The notes under the pieces: generated by a model | The model's database searches: none | The model's input: only the letters and a program-made list of their open reading frames with translations | Told to the model about the DNA's origin: nothing | Shown here: positions 8,811 to 19,489 of the stretch, piece by piece | Position numbering within the stretch: the first letter of the stretch is position 1 | Layout: each line of letters opens with the position of its first letter | From: Lentzea aerocolonigenes | GTDB taxonomy: Bacteria > Actinomycetota > Actinomycetes > Mycobacteriales > Pseudonocardiaceae | NCBI RefSeq assembly: GCF_000974445.1 | Contig: NZ_BBOJ01000014.1 | Span: 186,001-250,000, forward strand | Reading direction: 5' to 3' | DNA length: 64,000 nt | Program-made: the position numbers and the translations under genes

Positions 8811-10045
8811 CCGGGGTGTCGCGGCGCAGGCTGCTGGGCTACGCGGGCGCCGGTGTGGCGCTCGCCGGGGCGGGTGCCACCGCCGGTGTGCTCGCGAGCA
8901 GGGAGTCGCCGGAGGTCGAGAACGTCGCCGCGGCGAAGGTGCCGTTCCGCGGGGAGATCCAGGCGGGCATCACCACGCCCGCGCAGGACCACATGCACTT
9001 CGTCGCGCTGGACGTGAAGACGACCAGCCGCGACGAGCTGGTCGACCTGCTCAAGCAGTGGACCGTCGCCGCGGAACGGATGACGGCCGGTCAGGAGGCC
9101 GCGGAGAACGGTGCGGTCGGCGGCAACGCCGAGGCGCCGCCGAAGGACACCGGCGAGGCGCTCGACCTGCCGGCGTCCGCGCTGACGATCACGATCGGCT
9201 TCGGGCCGTCGCTCTTCGACGACCGGTTCGGGTTGAAGGACAAGCGGCCGGAGGCGTTGATCGACCTGCCGCGCTTCCCGCAGGACGACCTGGATCCCGC
9301 GCGCAGCAACGGCGACATCTGCATCCAGGCCTGCGCGAACGACCCGCAGGTCGCCGTGCACGCCGTCCGCAACCTGGTCCGCATCGGCTTCGGCCGGGTC
9401 GCGGTGCGCTGGTCGCAGCTCGGGTTCGGCCGCACGTCGTCGACCACGCGCGACCAGGCGACGCCGCGCAACATGTTCGGGTTCAAGGACGGCACGCGCA
9501 ACATCAAGGCCGAGGACACCGACCTGCTGCGCGACCACGTGTGGGTCACCGAGGGCCCGGAGTGGATCCGCGGCGGCACGTACCTGGTGGCGCGCCGGAT
9601 CCGCATGCACATCGAGATCTGGGACCGCACGTCGCTGACCGAGCAGGAGCAGATCATCGGCCGCACCAAGGGCGAGGGCGCGCCGCTCGGGCAGCAGAAG
9701 GAGTTCGACGAGCCGGACCTGCACGTCCGCGGCGCGGGCGGCGTCCCGTTGATCGGCGAGGTCGCGCACATCCGGCTCGCGTCGCCGGAGTCGTTGAACG
9801 GCGTCCGGATCCTGCGCCGCGGCTACAACTTCACCGACGGCTCGGACGGGCTCGGGCACCTCGACGCCGGTCTGTTCTTCCTGGGGTTCAGCCGCGACTC
9901 GCGCACGCACTTCGTGCCGATGCAGCAGGCCCTGTCCACAAAGGACGAGATGATGGAGTACGTGGAGCACACCGGTTCCGCGCACTTCGCCATCCCGCCG
10001 GGCGTGAAGGAGGGCGGGTTCTGGGGCGAGGGCCTCTTCCGGTGA
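8807..10045 (+). CDS. efeB: EfeB DyP-type heme peroxidase, Tat-exported
   Basis: Dye-decolorising peroxidase of the iron-uptake operon, proposed to oxidise ferrous iron or act on heme outside the membrane. It has 412 aa and starts at GTG 8807, overlapping efeO. The N-terminus has the Tat signal SRRRLLGYAGAG followed by a hydrophobic stretch. The DyP signature GFKDG carries the distal Asp at D228; the proximal heme ligand is probably H321 (VAHIRLASP). Full length for the EfeB/DyP class A group. It ends immediately before a convergent TPR gene. Confidence 0.95.
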   Translation: MTGVSRRRLLGYAGAGVALAGAGATAGVLASRESPEVENVAAAKVPFRGEIQAGITTPAQDHMHFVALDVKTTSRDELVDLLKQWTVAAERMTAGQEAAENGAVGGNAEAPPKDTGEALDLPASALTITIGFGPSLFDDRFGLKDKRPEALIDLPRFPQDDLDPARSNGDICIQACANDPQVAVHAVRNLVRIGFGRVAVRWSQLGFGRTSSTTRDQATPRNMFGFKDGTRNIKAEDTDLLRDHVWVTEGPEWIRGGTYLVARRIRMHIEIWDRTSLTEQEQIIGRTKGEGAPLGQQKEFDEPDLHVRGAGGVPLIGEVAHIRLASPESLNGVRILRRGYNFTDGSDGLGHLDAGLFFLGFSRDSRTHFVPMQQALSTKDEMMEYVEHTGSAHFAIPPGVKEGGFWGEGLFR

Positions 10046-10417
10046 TCAGCCCCCGAGAGCCAGCCGGGCTTTGACCTCGCCGAGCGCTTCCTGGTACTCG
10101 GGTGACGGGTTCATCGCGACCGCCATCCGCAACTGGGCGAGCGCCTCGGTGAGGCGCCCCTGGCGTTGCAGGGTCTTGCCGAGCGCGAACCGCGCGTAGT
10201 GGTCGCTCGGGTCGAGGTCGAGCACCTTGCGGAACGCCTCTTCAGCCCTGTTGAGCTGCGCGGACCCGAGGTAGGCCCGGCCGGCCAGCAGCTGCACGGA
10301 CGGCGCCTCCCCGGCTTCGTCCAGCACCTGTTTCAGCTCACGCAGCGCGTCGAGAGGCCTGCGCTGCGCCATCAACGCCTCGGCCTTCCTGAACGCCTCG
10401 AAGGTGCCGTCCGTCAT
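10046..10417 (-). CDS. Small tetratricopeptide-repeat protein
   Basis: A 123-aa protein made of about three TPR-like helical pairs with typical spacing (for example AEEAFRKVLDLDPSDHYARF). ATG at 10417 is preferred; the frame continues to 10510 but the extra residues are Pro/Arg-rich and unlike the rest. TPRs normally mediate protein-protein contacts; no enzymatic domain or export signal is seen. The gene ends adjacent to efeB on the other strand and lies 93 bp downstream of the PatB-type gene, so it may be the last gene of that leftward unit. Confidence 0.82.
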   Translation of the reverse strand: MTDGTFEAFRKAEALMAQRRPLDALRELKQVLDEAGEAPSVQLLAGRAYLGSAQLNRAEEAFRKVLDLDPSDHYARFALGKTLQRQGRLTEALAQLRMAVAMNPSPEYQEALGEVKARLALGG

Positions 10418-10510
10418 TCGATCAACGTTACCCACCACCTGCCGGTTCTTCGACTGCCGTCCGGGCGACAGAACTCGATGGGGTGGCCGTCCCGGTCTGT
10501 CGCAGTCCAC

Positions 10511-11644
10511 TCAGGACGAGGCTGCCGCCCACCCCGAGGCCATCCGCCTGACCGCCTCGGTGAGCACCTCCGGCGACGTCGCCAGGTTCATCCGCACGAA
10601 GCCCGCCCCACCGGTGCCGAACGGGAGCCCGGAGTTGAGGGCGACCCTGCCCTGCTTGAGGAACGTCCTGGCGGGATCGTCGCCGAGGCCGAGCTCGCGG
10701 CAGTCGAGCCAGGCGAGGTAGGTGCCCGGCGCCGGCGTGTAGCGGACGGCGGGGAGGTGCTCGGCCAGCAGTTCGGTGAGCAGCCGCCGGTTGTCGTCCA
10801 GGCCGTCCAGCAACCCGTCCAGCCACCCGACACCGTCCCGGAACGCGGCGGTGTGCGCGAGGACGCCGACGTGGCTGGCGCCGTGGCCGACCTCCTCCGG
10901 CAGCCGGGCTAGGTCGTCGGCCGCGGCGGGTCCGGCGATGGCCAGCGCGGCCTTGAGCCCGGCGAGGTTCCACGCCTTGGAGGCCGACATCAACGACAGA
11001 CCGTCGTCCGCGACGCTCAGGTACGGCACGAAGTCCGAGGTCGTGACCGGTGCGTGGATCTCGTCCGCCACGACCCGGATCCCGTGCCGGCGCGCCAGTT
11101 CCGCCACCTGCGAGAGCTCGGCGGCGGTGTGCACGGTGCCGGTGGGGTTCTGCGGGTTGCACAGCAGGTACACCGCACCTCGGCCCGCCCGCACGAACGC
11201 CTGTTCCAGCGCGGCGAAGTCGATGCGCGAGGCGGCGTCCAGCGGTGCCTCGACGACGGACCGCCCGAGCGACTCGACGAACTGGTAGAAGGGCGGGTAG
11301 ACCGGGCAGTTGACGACGACCGGCGCGTCCCGGTGGGAGACGAGCCGGAACATCTCGACGACGCCCAGCATCACGTCGGGCACGATCGCCATCCGTTCCA
11401 CGGCGGGCTCCCAGTCCCAGCGCTTCTTCGCGAACCCGGAGAGCGCCTCGGCGTAGGCGGTTCCCGCGGGATAGCCGGTGTCACCGCGCGCCACGGCGTC
11501 GGTGATCGCCCGCGCGACAGGTTCGGCGAGCAGGACGTCCATCTCGGCCACCCACACCGGCAGCACGTCCTCGGGGTAGTACCGCCACTTCATGCTCGTG
11601 CGTTGCCTCAGCTGGTCCAGGGTGAGCTGACGTAACGGGTTCAT
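10511..11644 (-). CDS. PatB/MalY-type PLP aminotransferase (cystathionine beta-lyase-like)
   Basis: Fold-type I PLP enzyme, 377 aa from ATG 11644. The N-terminal stretch [19 protein letters not shown] is the typical start of the MalY/PatB C-S lyase subgroup, and [12 protein letters not shown] holds the PLP-binding lysine. The reaction is probably beta-elimination on cystathionine or a related thioether, giving homocysteine or another thiol plus pyruvate and ammonia; some members act as aminotransferases. It is divergent from an Lrp/AsnC gene 50 bp away, which probably controls it. Confidence 0.88.
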   Translation of the reverse strand: MNPLRQLTLDQLRQRTSMKWRYYPEDVLPVWVAEMDVLLAEPVARAITDAVARGDTGYPAGTAYAEALSGFAKKRWDWEPAVERMAIVPDVMLGVVEMFRLVSHRDAPVVVNCPVYPPFYQFVESLGRSVVEAPLDAASRIDFAALEQAFVRAGRGAVYLLCNPQNPTGTVHTAAELSQVAELARRHGIRVVADEIHAPVTTSDFVPYLSVADDGLSLMSASKAWNLAGLKAALAIAGPAAADDLARLPEEVGHGASHVGVLAHTAAFRDGVGWLDGLLDGLDDNRRLLTELLAEHLPAVRYTPAPGTYLAWLDCRELGLGDDPARTFLKQGRVALNSGLPFGTGGAGFVRMNLATSPEVLTEAVRRMASGWAAASS

Positions 11645-11694
11645 GTGGCAAAAGCTAGGGGAACTCGCGGGCAAGGTGTTTGCGTTCTTTGCTC

Positions 11695-12144
11695 ATGGAC
11701 GCCGTGGATCGCAAAATTCTTGCGGAGTTGCAGCGCGACGGGCGGATCACCGTCACCGACCTGGCCCAACGCGTGCAACTCAGCATCTCGCGCTGCCAAC
11801 GCCGGTTGCGCGAGCTGGAACGCGACGGGGTCATCCGCGGCTACCGGGCCGTGGTGGACGCCGCCGCCGTCGGGTTCGGCTTCGAGGCGCTGGTCTTCGC
11901 CAAGTTGCGGCTGGACACCATGGCCGACTTCGACCGCGCGCTCGCCGACGTGCCGAACGTCGTGGAGGCCCAGCGCCTGTTCGGCAGCCCCGACTACCTG
12001 CTGCGGGTCGTCACCGCGGATCTCGCCTCCTACCAGCGCCTCTACGAGGAAACGCTGGCCAAGCTGCCCGGTGTGCGCGGGCTGACCTCGACGATCGTCA
12101 TGAAGCAGGTCATCGAGCCGAGGCCGCTGCCGACGAGTCCGTGA
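11695..12144 (+). CDS. Lrp/AsnC-family transcriptional regulator
   Basis: A 149-aa one-component regulator: N-terminal winged HTH (about residues 1-55, DAVDRKILAELQRDG through a recognition helix near SISRCQRRLREL) and a C-terminal RAM ligand-binding domain (about 65-140, with the typical GSPDYLLRVV). ATG at 11695 is chosen; a TTG at 11680 would add five residues. Members sense amino acids and often regulate the gene they diverge from, here the PatB-type C-S lyase across a 50-bp shared promoter region. Confidence 0.92.
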   Translation: MDAVDRKILAELQRDGRITVTDLAQRVQLSISRCQRRLRELERDGVIRGYRAVVDAAAVGFGFEALVFAKLRLDTMADFDRALADVPNVVEAQRLFGSPDYLLRVVTADLASYQRLYEETLAKLPGVRGLTSTIVMKQVIEPRPLPTSP

Positions 12145-12186
12145 CGTTCGGGAAGCGGGGAATGACCGTGCGCGTTGTGCTGTTGC

Positions 12187-13725
12187 ATGAGCCTGCGCTT
12201 CTCACTGATGGGTCCGGTTCGAGCCTGGCGTGACGACGAGGAGATCGAGCTGGGGCCGCGCCAGCAGCGGGCGGTGCTGGCGGCGTTGCTGCTGAACAAC
12301 GGCATCCGGCTGAGCAACGAGCAGCTGATCGGCATGGTCTGGGACGACCCGACGCCGAGCGCGGTCATGGCGTTGCGGACGTACATGTACAAGATCCGCA
12401 AGACCTTTCCCGAGCTGAACCTGAAGTCCAAGGACGGCGGCTACACCCTGCGCGCGGAGATCGTCGACGACTGCCGCGGCGAACCCTTGGAGGGCCTCCA
12501 AGGCGCCTACTTCGAGGCACAACGGCTGCGGCTCGGCCAGCACCGGCTCAAGGCGCGGGAGGACTGGCTCGAACGTGAGCTGGACGTGCTCGAACTGCAG
12601 AAGCACGTCGCTGCCAACCCGTTGCGCGAACGGCCGCGCGCACTGCTGATGTACGCCCTCTTCCAGGAGGGCAGGCAGGCCGAGGCGTTGGACCACTTCC
12701 ACCAGGCGCGCGCTCTGCTGAACGAGGAGCTCGGCCTCGAACCGGGCCCGGAGCTGCGGAAGATCCACGCGCAGATCCTCAAGGGCGACCTGCACCTGCC
12801 GCGCCGACCCGAGCAGCTGCCGCCCGACCTCGCCGACTTCACCGGTCGCGCCGCCGAGATCGCGCGGATCCTCGACGTGCTTCCCGGCACGGTCGGCATC
12901 ACCGGGATGCGCGGCAGCGGCAAGACCTCGCTGGCCACGAGGATCGGTCACCTGGTCAAGCAGCGCTTCCCCGACGGCCGGATCTTCGTGCGCTCCCACG
13001 ACGTCGCCAACGAGCTGCTGCGGGCGGTCGGTGTGGAGAACCCCAGTGGTGACAAGGCGGCGCTGTGGCGGGAGAAGGCACGCGGCAGGCGGTTCCTGAT
13101 CATCATCGACGACGTGCAGGACGCGGCGTCGGTGCGGGAGCTCGCCACGCCCGGCTCGGCGCTGGTCCTCACGAGCGTCCGCCGGTTGAACGAACTGCCG
13201 GGCGTGACCTGGGTGAAGATCGCCGGGCTGGCCGAGCGGGAGGCGCGCGAGTTCTTCGGCAAGATCCTCGATCCCCGGCGCGTCGACGCGGAACCCGAGC
13301 ACGCCGAGGTCCTGCTGGACCGCGTCTCCCGGCTGCCGAACCCGATCCGCGTGATCGGCGGCAAGCTCAGCGCCCGTCCGAAGTGGACGATCGAGATGCT
13401 GCTGGAGCAGATGGAGCGGGAGAGCAAGCTGGGCCGGGCGGTGCCGTCCGACTGCGCCGCGACACTCGCACCGTTGGTCAAGGCCGAGCAGGAGCTGACC
13501 GACGAACAGCGTCACTTGATCATGTGCTTCGCCCGGCGGGACGCCGACGTGATCGACGTCCACGAGGCGGCCGAGATGTCCGGTGCCGACCCCGGCGCGA
13601 TCGAACTCGTGCTGGAGTCGTTGGCCGACGTCCACCTGATCGAACCCCTCGTGCTCGGCCGGTATCGCCTGCCGCGGTTCGTCCGCCTCTACTTCGGCCT
13701 GCGCACACCAGCCCTGACCAGCTGA
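12187..13725 (+). CDS. SARP/AfsR-like regulator: OmpR-type DNA-binding, BTAD and NB-ARC ATPase
   Basis: 512 aa from ATG 12187. An N-terminal winged-helix domain (about 1-90, LRFSLMGPVRAWRDDEE) is followed by a bacterial transcriptional activation (BTAD) domain (about 95-240) and a STAND/NB-ARC ATPase with P-loop GMRGSGKT (K246) and Walker B LIIIDD. It lacks the C-terminal TPR array of full AfsR, so it is a short AfsR-type protein. SARPs activate secondary-metabolite genes; here there is no large cluster, only two SDR genes immediately downstream as possible targets. Confidence 0.88.
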   Translation: MSLRFSLMGPVRAWRDDEEIELGPRQQRAVLAALLLNNGIRLSNEQLIGMVWDDPTPSAVMALRTYMYKIRKTFPELNLKSKDGGYTLRAEIVDDCRGEPLEGLQGAYFEAQRLRLGQHRLKAREDWLERELDVLELQKHVAANPLRERPRALLMYALFQEGRQAEALDHFHQARALLNEELGLEPGPELRKIHAQILKGDLHLPRRPEQLPPDLADFTGRAAEIARILDVLPGTVGITGMRGSGKTSLATRIGHLVKQRFPDGRIFVRSHDVANELLRAVGVENPSGDKAALWREKARGRRFLIIIDDVQDAASVRELATPGSALVLTSVRRLNELPGVTWVKIAGLAEREAREFFGKILDPRRVDAEPEHAEVLLDRVSRLPNPIRVIGGKLSARPKWTIEMLLEQMERESKLGRAVPSDCAATLAPLVKAEQELTDEQRHLIMCFARRDADVIDVHEAAEMSGADPGAIELVLESLADVHLIEPLVLGRYRLPRFVRLYFGLRTPALTS

Positions 13726-13776
13726 TTCACTCCGCCTTCACGGCTTGATGACGGACCGGCGGAACCGTCTGGAGCC

Positions 13777-14469
13777 ATGGAACTCCAGGGACAACGAGCA
13801 CTCGTCACCGGCGCGACCTCCGGCATCGGCCGCGCGGTGGCGGCGAAACTGGCCGAGGCCGGCGCGACCGTCATCACCACGGGACGCCGCCCTCTCGGCG
13901 GCACCCGGCACGTCGTCGCCGACCTCGGGAACCTCGACGACGTGCGCAGGCTCGCCGACGAGGCCGGTGAGGTGGACGTGCTGGTCAACAACGCGGGCAT
14001 CTTCCCGTTCGGGCCGACGCTCGAGCAGGACGTCGACACCTACGAGCAGGTCTTCAACGTCAACGTGCGCGGGCCGTACTTCCTCACTGCCGCGTTGCTG
14101 CCGAAGATGATCGCGAAGGGGAGCGGCAGCATCATCAACATCTCCTCGGTCACCGCCCGCACGGGCACGCCGATCATGTCGGTCTACGGCGCGTCGAAGG
14201 CCGCGCTGGACTCGTTGACGCTGAGCTGGGCGGTGGAGTTCGGTGGCCACGGCATCCGGGTCAACTCCGTCGCGCCCGGCCTCACCCGCACCGAGAAAGT
14301 CGAGGAGAATCTCGGCGACGCCATCGAGCACCTCGTGGCGCCGACGCCGCTCGGCCGTGCGGGGGAGCCGGAGGAGATCGCGGAGGCCGTGCTGTTCCTC
14401 GCCTCGCCGCGGTCGAGCTTCCTCACCGGCTCGGTCGTGACCGCGGACGGTGGCGCGCTCGCGACCTGA
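13777..14469 (+). CDS. Short-chain dehydrogenase/reductase (SDR), copy 1
   Basis: Classical NAD(P)-dependent SDR of 230 aa. TGATSGIG near residue 12 is the dinucleotide-binding motif; NNAG and the catalytic Y-x-x-x-K (YGASK) are intact, with a Ser about 13 residues before the Tyr. The C-terminal FLTGSVVTADGG is usual. Substrate unknown. It is a close paralogue of the next gene and lies 51 bp after the SARP-like regulator, so it may be activated by it. Confidence 0.9.
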   Translation: MELQGQRALVTGATSGIGRAVAAKLAEAGATVITTGRRPLGGTRHVVADLGNLDDVRRLADEAGEVDVLVNNAGIFPFGPTLEQDVDTYEQVFNVNVRGPYFLTAALLPKMIAKGSGSIINISSVTARTGTPIMSVYGASKAALDSLTLSWAVEFGGHGIRVNSVAPGLTRTEKVEENLGDAIEHLVAPTPLGRAGEPEEIAEAVLFLASPRSSFLTGSVVTADGGALAT

Positions 14470-14527
14470 CCTGGCCGTATATCCGGAATTTATGTTCTGA
14501 CGATGCCGCGCGGGCAAGTTCGTGAAC

Positions 14528-15256
14528 ATGCGAACTTTGGAGAACCAGAAGGCACTCGTCACCGGTGCCACGTCCGGAATCGGCCGCGCGATCGCGGTGA
14601 AGCTCGCCGAGGAGGGCGCGACGGTCTACGTGACCGGCCGTCGCGCCGAGCTCGGCAAGGAGACCGTCGAGCTCATCGAGAAGGCCGGCGGAACGGGCCA
14701 CTACATCGTCGCGGACGTCGCGAACATCGACGACGTCCGCAAGCTCGCCGAGGAGGTCGGTGAGGTGGACGTGCTGGTCAACAACGCGGGCATCTTCCCG
14801 ATGTCGCCGACGCCAGAGCAGTCGCTCGACGCCTACGAGCAGGTGTTCGACATCAACGTCCGCGCGGCCTACTTCCTGACGGCTGCTCTGGTACCGGCGA
14901 TGGTGGCCAAGAAGAAGGGCGCGATCGTCAACGTCTCCTCGGTCGCGGGCCAGATCGGCACGCCCGTCGGCTCCGTCTACAACGCCTCCAAGGCCGCGAT
15001 GGACGCCCTGACCCGCTCGTGGGCCATCGAGTTCGGCGCGGCGGGCGTGCGCGTGAACTCCGTGGCACCGGGCCCGATCGCCACCGAGGCGGTGGCCTCG
15101 ATCGACCTGTTCCACGAGATCAGCGCCGCCACCCCGCTCACCCGCGCCGGCCGTCCGGAGGAGATCGCGGAGGCCGTGCTGTTCCTGGCCTCCGACAAGG
15201 CCAGCTACATCACCGGCGCGGTGCTCGCGGCCGACGGCGGGTTCGTCGCGACCTGA
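14528..15256 (+). CDS. Short-chain dehydrogenase/reductase (SDR), copy 2
   Basis: A 242-aa classical SDR with TGATSGIGRA, NNAGIFP and catalytic YNASK, similar over its whole length to the SDR just upstream; the two probably arose by tandem duplication. ATG 14528 is used; a GTG at 14522 would add two residues. The 58-bp gap contains an AT-rich stretch (TATATCCGGAATTTATG) that could hold its own promoter. Its last 52 bp overlap the 3' end of the convergent alpha/beta hydrolase gene. Confidence 0.9.
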   Translation: MRTLENQKALVTGATSGIGRAIAVKLAEEGATVYVTGRRAELGKETVELIEKAGGTGHYIVADVANIDDVRKLAEEVGEVDVLVNNAGIFPMSPTPEQSLDAYEQVFDINVRAAYFLTAALVPAMVAKKKGAIVNVSSVAGQIGTPVGSVYNASKAAMDALTRSWAIEFGAAGVRVNSVAPGPIATEAVASIDLFHEISAATPLTRAGRPEEIAEAVLFLASDKASYITGAVLAADGGFVAT

Positions 15257-15942
15257 GCCAGCAGCCCGGTGACGGACGAGGGCGACTCGACGTGCACGTT
15301 GTGGCCCGCGCCGGGGAAGATCACCGGCTCGGGCACCAGCTCCTCAAGATGTTCCCGAGGGCTCATCGGGTCGTTCTCGCCTGCTGCCAACGTGATCTGG
15401 GCCTTCGACGTCATGATCAGGCCGGGCATGTCCGGCCTGCCGACGCCGAAGGCCTTCATGTCCAGCGCGGGCGTCCAGCCACCGTCCACTGCGGACACGC
15501 CGTGCGCGAGTTTCACGCCCGCCATCTTGTTCGCGCGCTCTTCGGCTTCTTCCTTCGTGTCGAAGATCTTGGCCGGTTTGTTCGCGAGCGACGCGGCCTT
15601 CTCCAGCTCCTCGTCGGTCCACCGCACCTTGATGCCGACGCCGACGCACGTGGTGACGTCGACCCCGAACCAGCCGCTGGCGAGCGTGAGAGCGATGACG
15701 CCGCCCAGCGAGTGGCCGACTACTACGACGGGTTGTTGCGGGATGGACTCTGCAACTGCCGCAGCGATCGAGCCGAACGTGTAGCGGTCGAGTCTTCCGG
15801 AGCGTCCGTGGCCGGGGAGGTCGGGCACGAGCCAGCTGCCGTGCCAGTCCTCCACGACGTCGTTCCACACCTCACCGGTCGCGCCCAGGCCGTGCAGGAG
15901 CACCAGCAACGGCCCGTTTCCACCACGTTCGACATGAAGCAC
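15205..15942 (-). CDS. Alpha/beta hydrolase
   Basis: A 245-aa alpha/beta-fold hydrolase. LLVLLHGLGATGEVW forms the oxyanion region, GHSLGG holds the nucleophilic Ser, and GAGHNVHVE contains the catalytic His near the C-terminus; an acid residue in AAGENDPM completes the triad. There is no signal peptide. GTG at 15942 (VLHVERGG) is the best start; the frame runs open far upstream through the neighbouring gene but without homology. The stop lies inside the convergent SDR gene. Substrate unknown; esterase, lipase or lactonase activity is possible. Confidence 0.85.
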   Translation of the reverse strand: MLHVERGGNGPLLVLLHGLGATGEVWNDVVEDWHGSWLVPDLPGHGRSGRLDRYTFGSIAAAVAESIPQQPVVVVGHSLGGVIALTLASGWFGVDVTTCVGVGIKVRWTDEELEKAASLANKPAKIFDTKEEAEERANKMAGVKLAHGVSAVDGGWTPALDMKAFGVGRPDMPGLIMTSKAQITLAAGENDPMSPREHLEELVPEPVIFPGAGHNVHVESPSSVTGLLAQVATNPPSAASTAPVM

Positions 15943-15983
15943 GTCAGCATCCGTCCTGTTCGGCGGGCAGAACTGACGACAGC

Positions 15984-17321
15984 CTAGTTCTTTCGCGTGT
16001 AGATGAAGCCGATCTTGTCGACCTCGTCGCCGGTGCGGCCCGTGAAGCCCGCGATGCCCCAGCCGGCGGGCGCGGTGCGGGTGACGCAGTTCGAGGTGGT
16101 GCTGCCACCGGCGAGCGTGCGCCCCAGGTTCGTCGTGAACTTCGCGTAGAACACCCGTGTGTGGTTGTTCTTGCTGCCCTGGCAGAGGTAGGCGCTGTTC
16201 ACGTACTCGTTGCTGCCCAAGGTGAGCGACGAGTACGTGCCGCCCTGCCCACCGTGGGTCAGCTTCGTGCCGTCGCCCAGCGTCACGCCCACCTGGTCGA
16301 CACGGGAACCACTCCGGAGGGAGATCTCGGTGGCCTGAGCGCCCCACGCCATCCGGTCGACGTCGTTGAAGTAGTTGCCGTGCGGGCCGCCGAACTGCTC
16401 GCTGAACTGGTACGCCGGGTTGGTCGACCAGCTGAACCCGACGGCCAGCGGATAGTGGTCGGACAGCATCTTGCCGTCCTGCAGGAAGTCGGTGTGCTTG
16501 TTGGCGTACGAGGTCGCGTTGAGCGTGACGGCCCGGCTGCCGCGGTACCAGAACTTGTCGACGACCTCGCAGTCGCTGGTGGGGTTGTCCTTGTTGCACA
16601 CCAGGGAGTCACTGCCCTCCGCCGGGGCGTTGCCGCCGCGGACGAGCTGCACCCACGGGTCGGTCAAACCGTTGGCAGCGGCGAAGTTGCGGATCGTCGT
16701 GCCGTCGGTGCCACGGGTGTAACGGGTGTTGGTGTCACCCATGACCACCACCGCGTTGCCGGCCGAGTGGCTCTGGATGAACGAGCTGAGCTGGTTGAAG
16801 TTGGAGGCCCGTGCCGCCAGGTCGCCGCTCTTGTCACCCGCGTCGGCGTGCAGGTTGTAGAAGTCGACGTACACGCCTTCGGCCAGCCGCGTCCGCATGA
16901 ACGTGAAGCCCTTGGGAGTCAGGCAGTCGCCGCTGTTGAGGTCGCAGTCGTTCCACTTGACCCGCTCGAAGTCGTCCCAGTCGAACGGCTTGTGGGACAG
17001 CGTGTTGAGCCCGCTGCCGAAGGGCACGCCACCGGTGGTCGCGGTGCGGTGCGGGTGGTTGTTCGCCGCGTACAGCTGAGCGTGGTAGTTGAAGTCCTCC
17101 TGCACGTGGACGATGTCGTACGGCGCCAGCCGCTGGCCGATCGCCGTCGTCGCGGGCACGCGGGGAGTCGGCGCGCTCGACAGCGACTCCGGCAGCCCCG
17201 CGATGTTGTACGTCATCGCGGTGAACGTGCCCGACTCCGCCGCGGAGGCTGTTGTCGGCAGAACCACGATCGCGGCCGAGGCGAGTGTTGCTGCCACGGT
17301 GCCGGCCAGTGCTCGTCGCAT
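15984..17321 (-). CDS. Secreted endonuclease/exonuclease/phosphatase (sphingomyelinase-like) with jacalin-type lectin domain
   Basis: 445 aa. A signal peptide (about 1-28, ending ASA) is followed by a DNase I-fold catalytic domain (about 33-300) with the metal and active-site motifs VQEDFN, NLHADAG, GDTNTRY and SDHYPL, the set seen in neutral sphingomyelinases and related phosphodiesterases. The C-terminal domain (about 310-445) has GGPHG, HGGQGGTYSSL and DKIGFIY, resembling jacalin-like mannose-binding lectins. It is likely secreted and targeted to glycans or glycosylated surfaces; substrate (sphingomyelin, another phosphodiester or nucleic acid) is inferred only from the fold. Confidence 0.85.
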   Translation of the reverse strand: MRRALAGTVAATLASAAIVVLPTTASAAESGTFTAMTYNIAGLPESLSSAPTPRVPATTAIGQRLAPYDIVHVQEDFNYHAQLYAANNHPHRTATTGGVPFGSGLNTLSHKPFDWDDFERVKWNDCDLNSGDCLTPKGFTFMRTRLAEGVYVDFYNLHADAGDKSGDLAARASNFNQLSSFIQSHSAGNAVVVMGDTNTRYTRGTDGTTIRNFAAANGLTDPWVQLVRGGNAPAEGSDSLVCNKDNPTSDCEVVDKFWYRGSRAVTLNATSYANKHTDFLQDGKMLSDHYPLAVGFSWSTNPAYQFSEQFGGPHGNYFNDVDRMAWGAQATEISLRSGSRVDQVGVTLGDGTKLTHGGQGGTYSSLTLGSNEYVNSAYLCQGSKNNHTRVFYAKFTTNLGRTLAGGSTTSNCVTRTAPAGWGIAGFTGRTGDEVDKIGFIYTRKN

Positions 17322-18982
<1,661 letters not shown>

Positions 18983-18994
18983 GAAGCTTCAGGT

Positions 18995-19489
18995 ATGGCC
19001 GAGCGCGCGCGTCGTCCCCGCCGCCCCCGCGAAGAGCGGGAGGCGCGGCCTGCGCGCGCTCGGAAGCCACCGCGTCCCAAGGCGCCCACGCGCCGCAGCG
19101 ACGGCACGGGTGGCGCGTTCGGCATGACCGGTACGCGGCGGGCCGCGATGTTCGCGATGGTGCTGTGCGCACTGGCGTTGAGCATCGCGGTCCCGTTGCG
19201 GACGTACCTCTCGCAGCGCGACGAGCTGCGCGACGTGGGTGCCGCACAGCAGAAGCTGCGCGAGACGGTCGCTGCCCTGGAGCAGCGCAAGGCACAGCTG
19301 CAGGACCCGGCGTACGTCGAGATCGAGGCGCGCAAGCGGCTGCACTGGGTGCGGCCGGGCGAGGTGCCCTACATCGTGCAACTGCCGGGTGACGAGAGTC
19401 GCAACACTGAATCGGAGAGGCCGTCGGGCAAGCCCGCGGCGCAAAGGTCTTGGTACGAGGAACTGTGGGAATCGGTGACGCACAAGTAA
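18995..19489 (+). CDS. FtsB/DivIC-family septum formation initiator
   Basis: A bitopic cell-division protein of the FtsB-FtsL-FtsQ type that helps activate septal peptidoglycan synthesis. 164 aa: a long basic, Arg/Pro-rich cytoplasmic tail (1-49), a single membrane helix (about 50-68), a coiled coil (about 72-104) and the conserved ARKRLHWVRPGE motif, typical of actinobacterial DivIC homologues (mycobacterial Rv1024). It starts 12 bp after eno and overlaps the next gene by 25 bp, so the three are one operon. Confidence 0.93.
   Translation: MAERARRPRRPREEREARPARARKPPRPKAPTRRSDGTGGAFGMTGTRRAAMFAMVLCALALSIAVPLRTYLSQRDELRDVGAAQQKLRETVAALEQRKAQLQDPAYVEIEARKRLHWVRPGEVPYIVQLPGDESRNTESERPSGKPAAQRSWYEELWESVTHK

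Noticed and set aside
15943-16599. N-terminal extension of the alpha/beta hydrolase frame
   Set aside because: It lies within the secreted phosphodiesterase gene in another frame and has no similarity to hydrolases; GTG 15942 gives the normal start.
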